Shown in pieces: positions 1 through 9,759 of a stretch of DNA of 16,745 bases (position 1 is its first letter; each line of letters starts with the position of its first letter). The DNA is from Coprinopsis marcescibilis (lineage: Eukaryota > Basidiomycota > Agaricomycetes > Agaricales > Psathyrellaceae): positions 1 through 16,745 of the forward strand of contig ML210552.1 of NCBI GenBank assembly GCA_004369085.1. The letters are read 5' to 3'. The translations under genes were made by a program, and so were the position numbers. The notes beneath the pieces were generated by a model. It was not told where the DNA came from. It saw nothing but the letters and a program-made list of their open reading frames with translations, and did not search any database.

Positions 1-459
1 GTGCCAGCGGTGGGTTGACGATGGTGGCAGAATCTTTTGAGTATGTAGAAACCACATCATTATCATAGTCCCAACCACAATCCGTCTCAATATCGCTCCC
101 ATCGTCCGAATCGTGTTCTGAATTATTGGACTGAGAATCGATCTGTATCAGTACGTAAGTGCAGAATGAAACCATGTAACTCTTACCGAGAAGAAGATAG
201 AGTACGCAGACCTCTTGCTTGAACGTTGGTCCGCAGTCATCTGCAAGAAAGTCTCAGGAATCCGCCGACGATTTTCGAACTGACACAAGCATACCATTAA
301 ATCAGAGGAATCTGACGGTTGGCGGTTAATGTACGAATCTCGGGGTGAAGTAGGTGAGCAGGAAAAGTCTTCGATGGTAGACTCCTCAGGCAGAGTGGAG
401 AGAGCAAGGGTGAATGAAGGCAAGTGTTTTCGAATTCGCAGGACACGGGGGTCAGACAT
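1..459 (-). CDS. Hypothetical protein, 5' part of a multi-exon gene cut by the left edge
   Basis: I do not recognise this protein. The model has exon 1 at 459-187 (91 codons, ATG start), a 44-nt GT-AG intron at 186-143 and exon 2 from 142 off the left edge; the frame stays open across the junction. Exon 1 is Ser/Thr/Pro-rich and basic in places (RKHLPSF, ENRRRIPETF). Exon 2 is strongly acidic (SEHDSDDGSDIETDCGWDYD). No membrane segment or signal peptide is visible in the N-terminal 138 residues, so a soluble, partly disordered protein is the simplest reading. The first in-frame ATG was taken as the start; upstream lie a pyrimidine-rich stretch and a TATA box, which fits. The open second exon and its composition argue against chance, but no family can be named. 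Confidence 0.55.
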
Positions 460-667
460 GGGGAAACGAATTCAATAAAGTTAACAATTAAGTTAATATA
501 AAGGAGAGGGTAGCCAGCGAGAGCTGCGTGCAAAACCAAACAGGAACAACGAGTGGACAGGAAAGAGGACTACGAGACGAAGACGAAGGCGGAGGTGTTG
601 GTGGAGGGGGGAAGGCGGCTGAGGAGAGGGCGGAGAAGCTCCAAGACGATAACAGCAAACGTGATCG

Positions 668-675
668 TATTTATA
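668..675 (-). promoter_or_regulatory. TATA box for the leftmost minus-strand gene
   Basis: The minus strand reads TATAAATA here, a perfect TATA element, about 210 nt upstream of the ATG at 459. Between them the minus strand is strongly pyrimidine-rich (about 541-660), as is common at fungal transcription starts. The start site is inferred, not seen. Confidence 0.5.
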
Positions 676-1637
676 CAGCCCAGCGCAGCAAGCTTAAGGG
701 AGTCGATTGGAATCTGGATATATATGTCCACGCACCGAATCATATCCCGCCAGCCCACGAGCCCAACCCGGATCGAGAGATGAGAGTTTCTCGGGCGAAG
801 TATAGAATCCCAGATTTGACATTGTTCCCCAAAGTAAGGAGTCATCAACCTTTTTCGTCTTTTGTTGCCCAAATGCGTACTCACTATAAGTGATCCTTGG
901 CGGGTAGCCTGCACGTCCCCTGGTGTTCCATACATGTGGCTGCGCCTAGACCAATAAGATTGCGGCAGGGATACCCGAATCCACGGAAGCCAAGTCGGCA
1001 GAACCCTGTCGCTGCCGCGTAGCCAAAAGTCAAAAGTCCTTTTCAAGTCCACAGACAGGGTTCAAGTCTAAAGGAGTCCGCACAGACCGCCATGAGTATC
1101 ACCCTGACATCAAACCTCCACGATCTGAGATCAACCATACGAGAAGTCTTCGCACTATCGGGAAACGCGCCGATGGATGTAATATTCCATGCGAAACCGA
1201 ATTGCCTGATGACCCAATTTGCGAGTCATTAGAACCCATTGATATACTGATGTGGGTAACCAGAGCTTGCCTGACAGGCCACGTTCCCTGAAAACCTACC
1301 CAGTCCTCATGCATAAGCCCCGCCGGCGTCGGGAAGCCGGGCCAGCGTGACATGTGACACCGACTGTCACGCTCCCACGGCGTCGGTACTTACCATATAT
1401 GGAAGCCCGACGCAAAATGATTCGCTCGGCTCTTTGGGACGACACTTGAATGGCAGCATTTGACACACCTCCGGCGTTCCTGAATGATGGGTTTTTTTTC
1501 GCATTGTTCTTGGGAAGTCATCTGTGTACGAGATTCTATTGTAACCCATTTCTGGACTGAAGATGTGAGCTAACTGCATCGTTTTAAAAAATGCGGCGCG
1601 AAGATTACCTTTCACATTGACTCAAGGTCCCGAGCAA
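676..1637. other. Intergenic region with no supported gene
   Basis: Several overlapping ORFs of 80 to 160 codons exist on both strands, but none joins with good splice signals into a longer frame and none resembles a known family. The stretch should hold the 3' UTR of the minus-strand WD40 gene (its stop is at 1638-1640) and the upstream region of the leftmost gene. The one distinct structure is a small inverted repeat near 1345-1372. Confidence 0.5.
1325..1386. repeat. Short inverted repeat flanked by a direct repeat
   Basis: GCGTGACA at 1345-1352 is matched by its reverse complement TGTCACGC at 1365-1372 with a 12-nt loop. The pair is flanked by two copies of GGCGTCGG at 1325-1332 and 1379-1386. 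It lies about 250 nt beyond the stop codon of the WD40 gene. It could be a hairpin or a paired binding site, or chance; the arms are only 8 bp. Confidence 0.35.
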
Positions 1638-4311
1638 TCAAGAACTCAAGTCCTCTGATTCAGACGGATCACTATCCACATCCATTGCGCCATTTTCCAT
1701 CCGGATATTTTCTACTTCTCCATACGGTATCCTGTTTTTCATGAAGCGGCCCCACAGAGCGTCGATTCTGCACAGGCCGGACGCGGTAGCAGATGCTAGA
1801 AGGCTGCTTGATCCCAGGCCGTTACCGTTGTTCCAACAGACACGGTGAATACCGACTTCCCTCGACCAAGCTCCGGTACCGCCGCTTGGTGCAGGTGCAC
1901 TATTTTTCTCCTTGCCTGCTTTGGTAACCGCCGATCGTGCATCGGGCACTTCCTGCAAAGAAATCACGATTCAGACCCGTAAAAAGGGAGAAGTGGATCC
2001 CTGCGAACCTGAGGAAGGAAGTGTTCTAGCATCCGGAACTCTTTGGTTGTGCGGCTGTAATCCAGTTGGTAGATTTTGTGAACGAAGAACGGCTATTGAG
2101 ATGTCAGTGGGAACCAAAGCCGGCGTAAAGACGACATACAACGGAGCCACCACGTCGAGGAGATCTCAAGATATTGACTGTTGAGCAAGTACCGTCTGCA
2201 GCAGCTATGGCGAGTTGGGGGTGATATTCAGATGCATTGACAGACTAGCAAATGGGTTAAGGAAGGCAATAAGGTATACAAAGGTACATACCCAGACAGG
2301 TCCGGCAGGTTCCAGCAATGTATGTCCTCGCCCAAGCATGCTAGGTGAGGCTGCGTAGGATTTAACGGCGTTCTCGTGATCCATAGTGATTGGTCCCGCA
2401 GCGTAAGGGGAGAATGTGAGCGTGTTGATGACATCTAGAAAAATTAGAATGGACAAGGACCGTGGAGTATGGATGGGCCGTACTGACCTCTCGTTCTGTT
2501 CATGATGAAACCTCGCCCTTCCCGAATATCCGTCAAGCACTCGACACCATCATAACCTCCACTAGCGATAACTGTAGGGTGACTTGTTAGGCAAGCCTCC
2601 CCGGACGCAGAAGTCGGTGGGGCCTGGATCCAAGCCAGCGCACGAACCGCAGATTGATGGATACTAAGATAGTACGCCGGACGTATGTTGGTTATCGTCG
2701 CAGTGCCTGTTCTAGTTAGTGGGCGCCTTCACGAACGACATGTACACTCACTCGGGTCCTTGTACGACGCAAGAGGGCCTGCGATGTCGTAAACGGCAAT
2801 AACACCGCTTGTGGTGCCAATCGCCACACGCTCACTATTGGCCCAGTCAAACGACCAGCATGCTGTTTCGGCGTGCTCAATTCTTAAAATGGGATCTGTA
2901 AGGTGCACTGGGGGGGTGTAAGCAGAGAAAGGAGGAGGGTGAAGCCGCATACCGAGTGTTGGAGAATCACTCTTAGTCATATCGTCTGGATCTGGAACAG
3001 CGTAGATACAGAAGGAACCATCCTCGAACGTGCCCGCCAAAAGGCCAAGCTTTCGCGTTCTTTTGGATGCACTCGGCTGTAAACGGATCAGCGAAGATGA
3101 TAGGGATTGCAATAGAATGTCTACCGCGTCGTTTGTTGGAAGAGGGCACCACTTCAACTCAAGGGCAGGTCCGTTGTCAATGCAAAGAACCAGTTCGCAT
3201 TTAGTCCCTTGCTGCGCAAAGGACCAAATTTGGATGCAAGAAGGAGACGGACGTTGGACCTTGATACCAATTTCAGGTGAGTGAGAGCTGTTCGGAAACG
3301 GTGCGACGGCGAGATAACGTTTGAAGGATCGCCCTTCACGTTCGTTGACGTGAATTGGACACCAGTCCAAGGCCCAAACAGGAGCGCCTGCATTAAAGAC
3401 GTACGATTGGCTGCCCGCAAAGTACTCTGCTACTCAAATGAGTAAATATGCAGTAATCGGAGAATTTGCACCCACACATTGAGAACGCCTCCATCATCTG
3501 TACCTCACGACGTACTTGGGCCTTGACAGGGCCAAAGAAGCACGGCACCGGTGGAGGAGGCTTGAAGCTGCCTTCCTCCGTCGTCTCGTCGGCTGTTGGA
3601 AGGTAACTTGCAGCCTGGCTATACCGTCAGGTCAACGAAAGGGCATGACATTTGCGCGTGGTCGACGTACTTCCGGTCGAAAACTTTCCAACCGTCTTTC
3701 ACTGGAACATGTTGATAAACACGCGGTCGCCGTTTGGCTTCTGCTTCTGGGCGAGAAGCAGCTGTCTCTGCTTCCTTGAACCATCGTCTGTCTTCAATCA
3801 TGTGCCACTCTGGACCAGGACCAACATTGAATCCCCAGGCTCGACTGACGCGATCCGCTATTTGGTTGCTCTGGGTGAAGCTGTTCGTCGACGTGACTCG
3901 GGATGGTCCAAAGGGTTGTGGCTGTTCCGTTAAACGTTCCACCTGCTCGTGCCTGGAGAACAGCGCTGTCGCCCTGTGCCGATGGTGAACACTGGGTGTA
4001 GGTAATGCCTGAGACTTTCTTCGAGAACTGGATGTAACTTGGTTTGTGGTCTTCTTCGTCTTCACTCTCCCCTTTCCCTTGCCAGTGACAGGCTCTACGG
4101 ACTCTTCCGGTACCGGATCCTCTGTAACAGCATCTTGCTCCATGATTTCGTCCAAGTACTCGTCGTCAGGAATTCCTTCAGCATCTTTGTCTGGCGAAAA
4201 GTCGCTACCGCTGTCCGCGTCGCTCAGGATCGTTTTCGAAGGCCCTGCCGCGTTGCTGTCTTCGAGTAAAGCATAGTTTTTGCCCTTCCTTGGTCTTAGC
4301 TGCCTTGCCAT
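1638..4311 (-). CDS. WD40 protein, probable TFIIIC subunit (Tfc6/Sfc6/GTF3C2-like)
   Basis: Proposed to be the WD40 subunit of the B-box-binding half of TFIIIC, the factor that recruits RNA polymerase III to tRNA genes. Exons by eye: 4311-3671, 3618-3476, 3429-2953, 2907-2752, 2706-2488, 2434-2292, 2244-2140, 2092-2009 and 1952-1638, giving 2283 nt and 760 aa with phases consistent at every junction. The first in-frame ATG (4311) opens with MARQLRPRKGKNY, an AT-hook-like basic start, followed by a long acidic and Ser-rich disordered region to about residue 200. A beta-propeller-like part then runs from about 265 to 735: GAPVWALDWCP, CWSFDWANSERVAIGTTSG, SAVRALAWIQAP, VIASGGYDGVECLTDIREG and HRVCWNNGNG. 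The end is acidic (DVDSDPSESEDLSS). The layout and the LTDIREGRG region match my memory of fungal Tfc6 homologs; another nuclear WD40 protein is the main alternative. Donors include GTACGT, GTGAGT and GTATGT. The gene appears intact. Confidence 0.8.
2908..2952 (-). other. In-frame 45-nt intron in the WD40 gene
   Basis: The segment begins GTATGC, has a CTTAC branch-like site and ends in a C-rich CCAG. It is 45 nt long with no stop, so it could also be read as 15 residues. I call it an intron because removing it joins the preceding exon directly to VHLTDPILRIEH, which fits the family better than the Pro-rich insertion. Confidence 0.65.
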
Positions 4312-5587
4312 CAGTCTCTTGCGGTGTAAATGTGAAGAACTCGTCTGGGCCTGCACTCAGTAAGTGGCAGTCAGTGGCAAAGTGACAGCCGCATCAAGGC
4401 TTGTTTTCCAATGTCCTCCAACCAAAACAGATAGATAATCTGGCTGGCACAGCCACATTGATAGGGCGGATGCATTATCCGCTATCTATGTAATCCTATC
4501 CGAACCTGTTCAACGTCCAGCGCAGCCAGCGATATCCAGTGCCACTTGGCGCGTTCTTCGTGCAGAATAAGTCAACGCTACACAGAGCATTCCGCCAACA
4601 GCGCTTCTCGCGGTAATACTGTTAATGCAAATGTCATGGATAATGGAAATTCCAAGTTCCAAAATCGATCCAATCACACACCTGATTGCGAATTTCGTAA
4701 CAAACATCGATGAGATCAAACCCAGGTCCGAGTCCCAGCCCACTTTGGGTGACGGTTTGCTAGTCATTTACCAGAAACCCAAGTCTCAGATCGAATGCGT
4801 ATCATCTACATTTCAGCTTAAATATCCTTCAACTTGTGCCACAACAGCCAACCATAGTGACACCAATCGTTGGTTGACAAGAAGTGTCAGCGGCTAACGT
4901 TGAAGGTCCTCAAGCCCCTTTAATCAGAGTTCTCCCGATTTCGTCGTGGTCGCCAACGCATATTACGTCAAGCTGGATAAAGACATATTGCCAACCCGGG
5001 GTCTCGTTTTTACGAGAAATCAGCCCGTTTGTCGAAGTCACCCCTGCGGTAACCTTCAGCGACAAATTGCGAACAGGGTCTTGCCCGAGGCAAGGGAAAG
5101 TCAGGTAGTATGAGTCCTACACAGCAGTGAGCACACAAGCCTTTTATGATGTCGAGATGAGAAGTCTCCTGGGGCGTTCCAGGCTGTACCTTTCAAAGAT
5201 GTCAGAGTATGAAGCAGCACTCTGGTTATCTCCGGTCTGCTCCAGATTTCTCGTTCTTGTCGAATAACTGAACTTGATATAGTTACCCATTGCTGCTCGG
5301 AAGGTTCTAGCTTTCGTAAGGTCAATCGACCAATGCGAGCGCTGAAGTTCAAGCTGAGAAACGGAGACTGGGTAACGGTCCTTGGCGACCGCCTGGCATC
5401 TGCCGCAACTATACTTCCTCCGAGAGACAGATCGTGTGTCCATTTCTGTCTTTTCTTGACAGTGTCTGGTCGCATCCATCTCGAACAACCTCCCCGCAGT
5501 GGTATCACTCGGCTCAAAATAGGTATGTGTCAATGTGCCTGACAGAAGACTGCCCCACTGAAACGAACATTAATCCCAAGGTGTGAT
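4312..5587. other. Divergent intergenic region with no supported gene
   Basis: This lies between the starts of two divergently transcribed genes, the minus-strand WD40 gene and the plus-strand DUF6533 gene. Unrelated ORFs of 74 to 138 codons occur in several frames on both strands (for example 5144-5533 minus and 4625-4897 plus), often overlapping. I could not extend any by plausible splicing or match any to a family. It may hold a small gene, a decayed one, or only regulatory sequence. Confidence 0.45.
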
Positions 5588-5682
5588 CTCAATGCCCTCT
5601 TGAGGCTTTTCTCTTCCCCGACATCCCTTCGGTCTCTCTCCCTTTCCCGACCTTCTGAAATCCGGCATTTCCTCTCGGGAAC
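5588..5682 (+). promoter_or_regulatory. Pyrimidine-rich leader upstream of the DUF6533 gene
   Basis: The plus strand is strongly C/T-rich just before the ATG at 5683, with runs such as CTCTCTCCCTTTCCC around 5634-5648. Such tracts commonly mark transcription starts and 5' UTRs in basidiomycetes. I see no clear TATA box. The tract supports both the strand and the start chosen for the downstream gene. Confidence 0.45.
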
Positions 5683-7299
5683 ATGACGGTCGATGGATTC
5701 AATCAAGACCAATTCATAGCCTCGATGGGCCGAGTCCAGAACTCCAAGGTGAGTTCGAAACCTGCTCCGTGCTTTCGCCCTGCTAACCGATATCTCTCTC
5801 TGAAATCACTTTCGATGATCCCCTCTGCAGTACGTACCTGGTATGTCGGCCCACCGCACCTCGATAACAGCGTCAGTAACGCAAAATCTCCGTGACTAGT
5901 GGCAATTCTGGCGTATCTTGTTGTGGACTACTTTCAAACGTTGGAGGCTGAGGTGAGAGAGTTTCCTACGCTGCGGTACTGGGAGGGCATCAAGAGTTAC
6001 CGGCACTGCAGGTCACCTATATGTGGAGAGGGAGACTTAGCCTCCTTAAAGCTCTGTTCTTTGTAACAAGATACCTTCCGTTTATCGAGATCCCACTCAG
6101 CGTCCTATGTACGTAACAACCACTCCGGTGCCATCTCACACGTTGATGAAGAGCCGCCAGATAATGAAGCTCGAGGACTTTCGCCGCAAGTTAGTCTTCC
6201 TCAACTTGGCTGGTCTTTGTGGTATTGACTTGACTTCAAACAGGCCTGCCATGCAGTATTTGGATCTACGTCCAGTAGGGCTACTCTTTGCTGTGTTCCA
6301 CAAGTGAGCTAACACCCTCACCAGTCATGTGCGGGCTTGGAACATGCATTGCGGAAGGTACGTTGCTGCACCCTTTTATGCGTTCAAGCGAAATAGTTGA
6401 CTTTATTCCTCTCATAGCCATCATGTTTCTGCGAGTCTACGCCATATCCAGGCAGAAGAGATCAGTCAGAATTTATCTGTCATTACATTTTATAGTAAGT
6501 GCTCCACAAGCACCGAGAAATTGGCAAAATAATAACCTTCCTAGATCATCCAATCTGTTGCCATGTCGTTGTTCATTATCTTCGTCAACTCTCTATCTTG
6601 TAAGGAGCATCACTGGCTCTTCGATAACGATTGCTCACGCCCTAGTCTCTCAGTCTTTCCCGACTTCCCTGTTTGCATCCCGATGCACGCTGAGATAAAC
6701 CAAATGAAGGCCGTCTTCGGAATCATCCTCCTAAATCAAGTTGGTGAGTCATGACAACTGGTGCTCTATTGGAACGTCTGGACGAGCTAACGTGAGCTAT
6801 GACTGTCTTAGTGATCACGTCCATGAGCTTTTACTTCGTCCTGACGACGTTCAGAAACTCAAGGGGACCTCTAACGCAAACACTCTACGAGGACGGAATA
6901 CTGTATTTTGTCATCATCACAGGCAAGTTCTTTCGACGAGTTCATTTACTGAGATCGATGCCAACCTCTCTGCGCAATTAGCCATAACCGTGGTGAACCT
7001 CGTCTTCACATTCACGATGCCGGTGGAATACATGTTCCTGTTGTCCGGGTATGTCATCAAGCACCTCATAGAACACACTCCACTCATAGACCACCAACAG
7101 CTTACAAAGAGTAGTACACGCAACTCTTGCGACCCGAATTGTTCTCGGCATGCGGCAAGCAGCAGAGGAAGATCTCGACCTCACAGGCATCATCTCCGAC
7201 GTCCGCTTCGAGTTCATCAAATCGAGAGAGGAGCCTCCCAAGCCATACGGTCCTTATAGCTATCCTTATGATATTTCATTTACACGGACAACTGACTAG
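5683..7299 (+). CDS. DUF6533 domain-containing multi-pass membrane protein
   Basis: An integral membrane protein of a basidiomycete-expanded family of unknown function. Exons by eye: 5683-5748, 5831-5840, 5900-5952, 6012-6108, 6161-6189, 6244-6274, 6325-6357, 6418-6494, 6545-6599, 6654-6743, 6812-6922, 6982-7048 and 7101-7299, giving 918 nt and 305 aa with all phases agreeing. The N-terminal DUF6533 signature is clear: VAILAYLVVDYFQTLEAE, then YMWRGRLSLLKALFFVTRY. Hydrophobic segments follow: CGLGTCIAEAIMFLRVYAI, a stretch around SVAMSLFIIFVNSLS, AVFGIILLNQ into VITSMSFYFVL, and AITVVNLVFTFTMPVEYM, about seven in all. The cytosolic-looking tail carries LQRVVHATLATRIVLGMRQA, typical of the family, and ends Tyr/Pro-rich. 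Exon 2 is only 10 nt, and the intron at 6923-6981 uses a GC donor. The reading frame is intact. Family call is strong; exact splicing of exons 5 to 7 and 9 to 10 is less sure. Confidence 0.85.
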
Positions 7300-7707
7300 T
7301 TACTGTACCCACACCTCTCACTCATTCATCGAGCTTTGTACAATAGAATATACAGTCTGACTTCGAGCGAGCACTGAGTGCTCGGGCCAGGGCAGTGGTC
7401 AGTCTAAGATGTTAGATATTGCCTCGTTGATTGTCAGAGCCTCTCAAAGACTGTATTATTCTACATGGCAAGCAATATCGGGCCCGGTGAAATGTAGTAG
7501 GATAGACAAGGAGTAGTTGCAGAGGCAAGGTACGACTAAGTATAATTACATGTGCATAAGCATGGAGTATTGCAATGGCATTGGGTATCAATAATCTGTA
7601 TATCGGCGAAAGGAAAGCATGAGGGATAAGCCCGATGGAGGCACATGATCTAGGAGTTTGTTAAAGGAAAGTTCAAGACACCGTACAGCCTACAGAGCAA
7701 ACGTCTG
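7300..7707. other. Convergent 3' region, no gene seen
   Basis: It lies between the stop of the plus-strand DUF6533 gene and the proposed stop of a minus-strand gene, so it probably holds 3' UTRs and polyadenylation signals for both. I see no ORF or repeat of note here. Confidence 0.5.
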
Positions 7708-8321
7708 CTACGACGCCGCCCAGAATTTGAAGCGTCGAGGGAGTTTGAAGTTGACCACCTGCGAGCAACACATCAGTTGCATGTAGCACACCACTGGAGA
7801 AATGGTCTTCACCCTTGAAATGGAGAGCCGCCTGATTAACGAGGTCGATGTCGTCGACACACTGGTCTTTCGCGATCCACTCAAGACCTCGCTGGTAACC
7901 GGACTTCCCGTTGTGTCGGTATACGGCTCCGAGTTAAAGAAGGGCTCGTCGTCGTCCGACTCCATAATGACATCTGAAATAAGAATCTGGGGCTGAGCAG
8001 GATAAGCCAAAGGTCACAGTAGAAGAAAAGGCGAGATGCGTGCATAGTAGTCATTGTCATCTTGAGCGTTCATTTCGCCTTCGTCATATTCCGAGTAGGA
8101 CTCTAAGAAGCGGTCATCAAATGTCTTCTAAATCTTGCGTTAGCTATACTGGCGGACGAGTCACCGATATCGATATCTATCGCACGAACCATCAAATCCC
8201 GTTTCGGGGAATGAGGACTGTTGACAGAGGGCTCGACCTGAACGTTGATGTTCAAGCACTTTGCAGCATCCGAGAGAAGTATGGCAGTGAAAGTGGGTAG
8301 AGGAAGGTGAAGGGATGTCAT
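7708..8321 (-). CDS. Hypothetical small acidic protein, tentative multi-exon model
   Basis: I do not recognise this protein. Proposed exons are 8321-8190 (44 codons from an ATG), 8127 to about 8040, about 7973-7813, and 7758-7708 with the stop. The first junction is good: GTTCGT donor, GCTAAC branch and TTTAG acceptor, phase 0. The second exon is acidic (ESYSEYDEGEMNAQDDNDYY) and the third starts MESDDDEPFFNSEPY, then turns Ser/Thr-rich. A 54-nt in-frame GT-AG intron (7812-7759) precedes a basic, aromatic end (PRRFKFWAAS). The join between exons 2 and 3 is unresolved: no GT donor gives the right phase, and a GC donor (GCATCT) is the only fit I found. Acidic runs in two exons on the same strand suggest real coding sequence, but the gene could be broken or its N-terminus misplaced. 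Confidence 0.4.
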
Positions 8322-8543
8322 TGTCGTATGAAAGAACGAGTCTTCAAGTAACTTCAAGAACTTGGTGCCGGGCAAGAGAATGTAGGTCAGAAGCCGCTTA
8401 AGACTGTCTGTCTGTGCGGGGCATCAGGAGGAAGACAGGCAGGCGCTCTGGTCCAGAATCAATCGTTACGGTCTGTGACTGTGTGACAGACCAAATTAGA
8501 TGTGGTGTTTCTTGGTGAAGATACATCTTGGTCATTCAACAGC

Positions 8544-9167
8544 ATGGAGAAACGAGGGTGGTCCCTGGAATATGGTGTACACGACCAAGGCTCGCTCCAA
8601 GCGCGCTGTAAGTGAAGCTTTCATTCCATGATGATCTCGAAGCGAATCTGGAACGCACCCGATCGTTTTGAGATGAAGTTAGGCGGAATTTCACCTTTGA
8701 TAGCGCTGGATTCGGATGTTTTCCTGAAGAATCCGTGCTTATTCGAGGGTTACCCACAGAACTATATGTTTGTCGGATATTAGTCCAAGCTTCGGAGACT
8801 GTATCAATATGGCCAGCCTATTGCCACGTAAATATGACAAATCGACAGAACGGCTGAAAGCAGCACCGTCCAATGCCATGATGTAGGGCTCCGATTAGAC
8901 AACAGGAAGACCTGGCAGGGTCTGACTAGACTGAGGATATCGCTCGCAGCAATAACGAGCAGATATAACACACCGGGAGAAATTGGCCCGTTGATAAGGG
9001 AATCCAAACCACAAATGCTTGTCGATGTCCCTATACCGACTTCTAAGCGAAGAATGCCACTTCATTCTCATCGAGTCTTGGGTAAGGTGTCTTGGAAAGA
9101 ATCATTGCGAATGATTGTCCGGCCGAAGATAACGAGACCCAGCGCACTGGTGCTTCCTCAAAATTAG
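8544..9167 (+). CDS. Possible F-box-like protein or remnant
   Basis: Tentative exons 8544-8607, 8673-8827 and 8919-9167 give an open frame of about 155 codons with consistent phases. The first donor is a perfect GTAAGT, though its acceptor is a weaker GAG; the second intron (91 nt) has a GTAAAT donor. The second exon contains RGLPTELYVCRILVQA, which resembles the first helix of a fungal F-box (LPxELxxxIL). If real, it would be a substrate adaptor for SCF ubiquitin ligases. The rest shows no repeats or membrane segments that I recognise, and the expected VCxxW part of basidiomycete F-box proteins is missing. The protein is short for the family, so a degraded copy or a chance frame are both possible. 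Confidence 0.25.
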
Positions 9168-9759
9168 GTCCAACCCTGAAAGATTTTGATTGGATGATAC
9201 TTCATGTCGGGTTCTGTCAACGACGTCATCAGCCCTCGTTGCAGACCCGCTTGCACGAATCCATCACTTGGCCTGAGTCTTGAACAAAAAAAAACAGCAA
9301 CAACGCACCTGATCCTGATGCGCACCACCGTCTCGGAAAATGTCCAAGAAGCCATCCATTAAGCTCCCTTTACATCTGTGAGGAATTAAATTCTTGAATA
9401 AATGTCGCAGTCCAGAGCCTGTGCCTCTGATCCGATATTTGTGTCCTGGACAACTGGATGATAAAGACACCATAGAAGGTCCATGTTGCAATGTATCAAA
9501 TCCTAAGCTCCAACCCACGACCTGCGCCATATTTGAAAAGATTTGCAAACACAAGGCACGTTTCCTATCACGAAATTGGACCCACATTCAGTTATCCCAT
9601 CGAAATGTATCATAAAGCCTCCTGGTATCCTCGCGCCGTCTATAAATACCCAGCAGAGCCTGGAACTTCTAGCATAGTGCCCTTTGAGTTCACTACCTTC
9701 AGCCCTCTTTAGCGACCAAAAGATAATGGATGACAACCTTGAATTAAAGACCGGGCGGT
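9168..9759. other. Intergenic region with a plus-strand TATA element
   Basis: Overlapping short ORFs occur on both strands without splice-supported extension. The only recognisable element is the TATA box at 9641-9648. A run of nine A residues is present near 9287-9295. Confidence 0.4.
9641..9648 (+). promoter_or_regulatory. TATA box on the plus strand without an assigned gene
   Basis: TATAAATA is a perfect element in a GC-richer surrounding. The next plus-strand ATG downstream, at 9726, opens only a 17-codon frame. It could serve an unannotated transcript, a non-coding RNA, or be chance. Confidence 0.3.

Noticed and set aside
570..1052. 160-codon minus-strand ORF with a hydrophobic stretch
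   Set aside because: It overlaps the TATA box and pyrimidine-rich leader of the leftmost gene, has no recognisable domain, and is opposed by an equally open plus-strand frame.
1055..1075. GGTTCAAGTC resembling a tRNA T-loop (B box)
   Set aside because: No flanking stems, A box or anticodon arm could be found on either side.
3516..4276. Plus-strand ORFs opposite the first exons of the WD40 gene
   Set aside because: They are antisense to a well-supported coding exon.
5101..5533. Two overlapping minus-strand ORFs of 129 and 138 codons
   Set aside because: Both frames and a plus-strand frame are open over the same bases; none extends by splicing or resembles a family.
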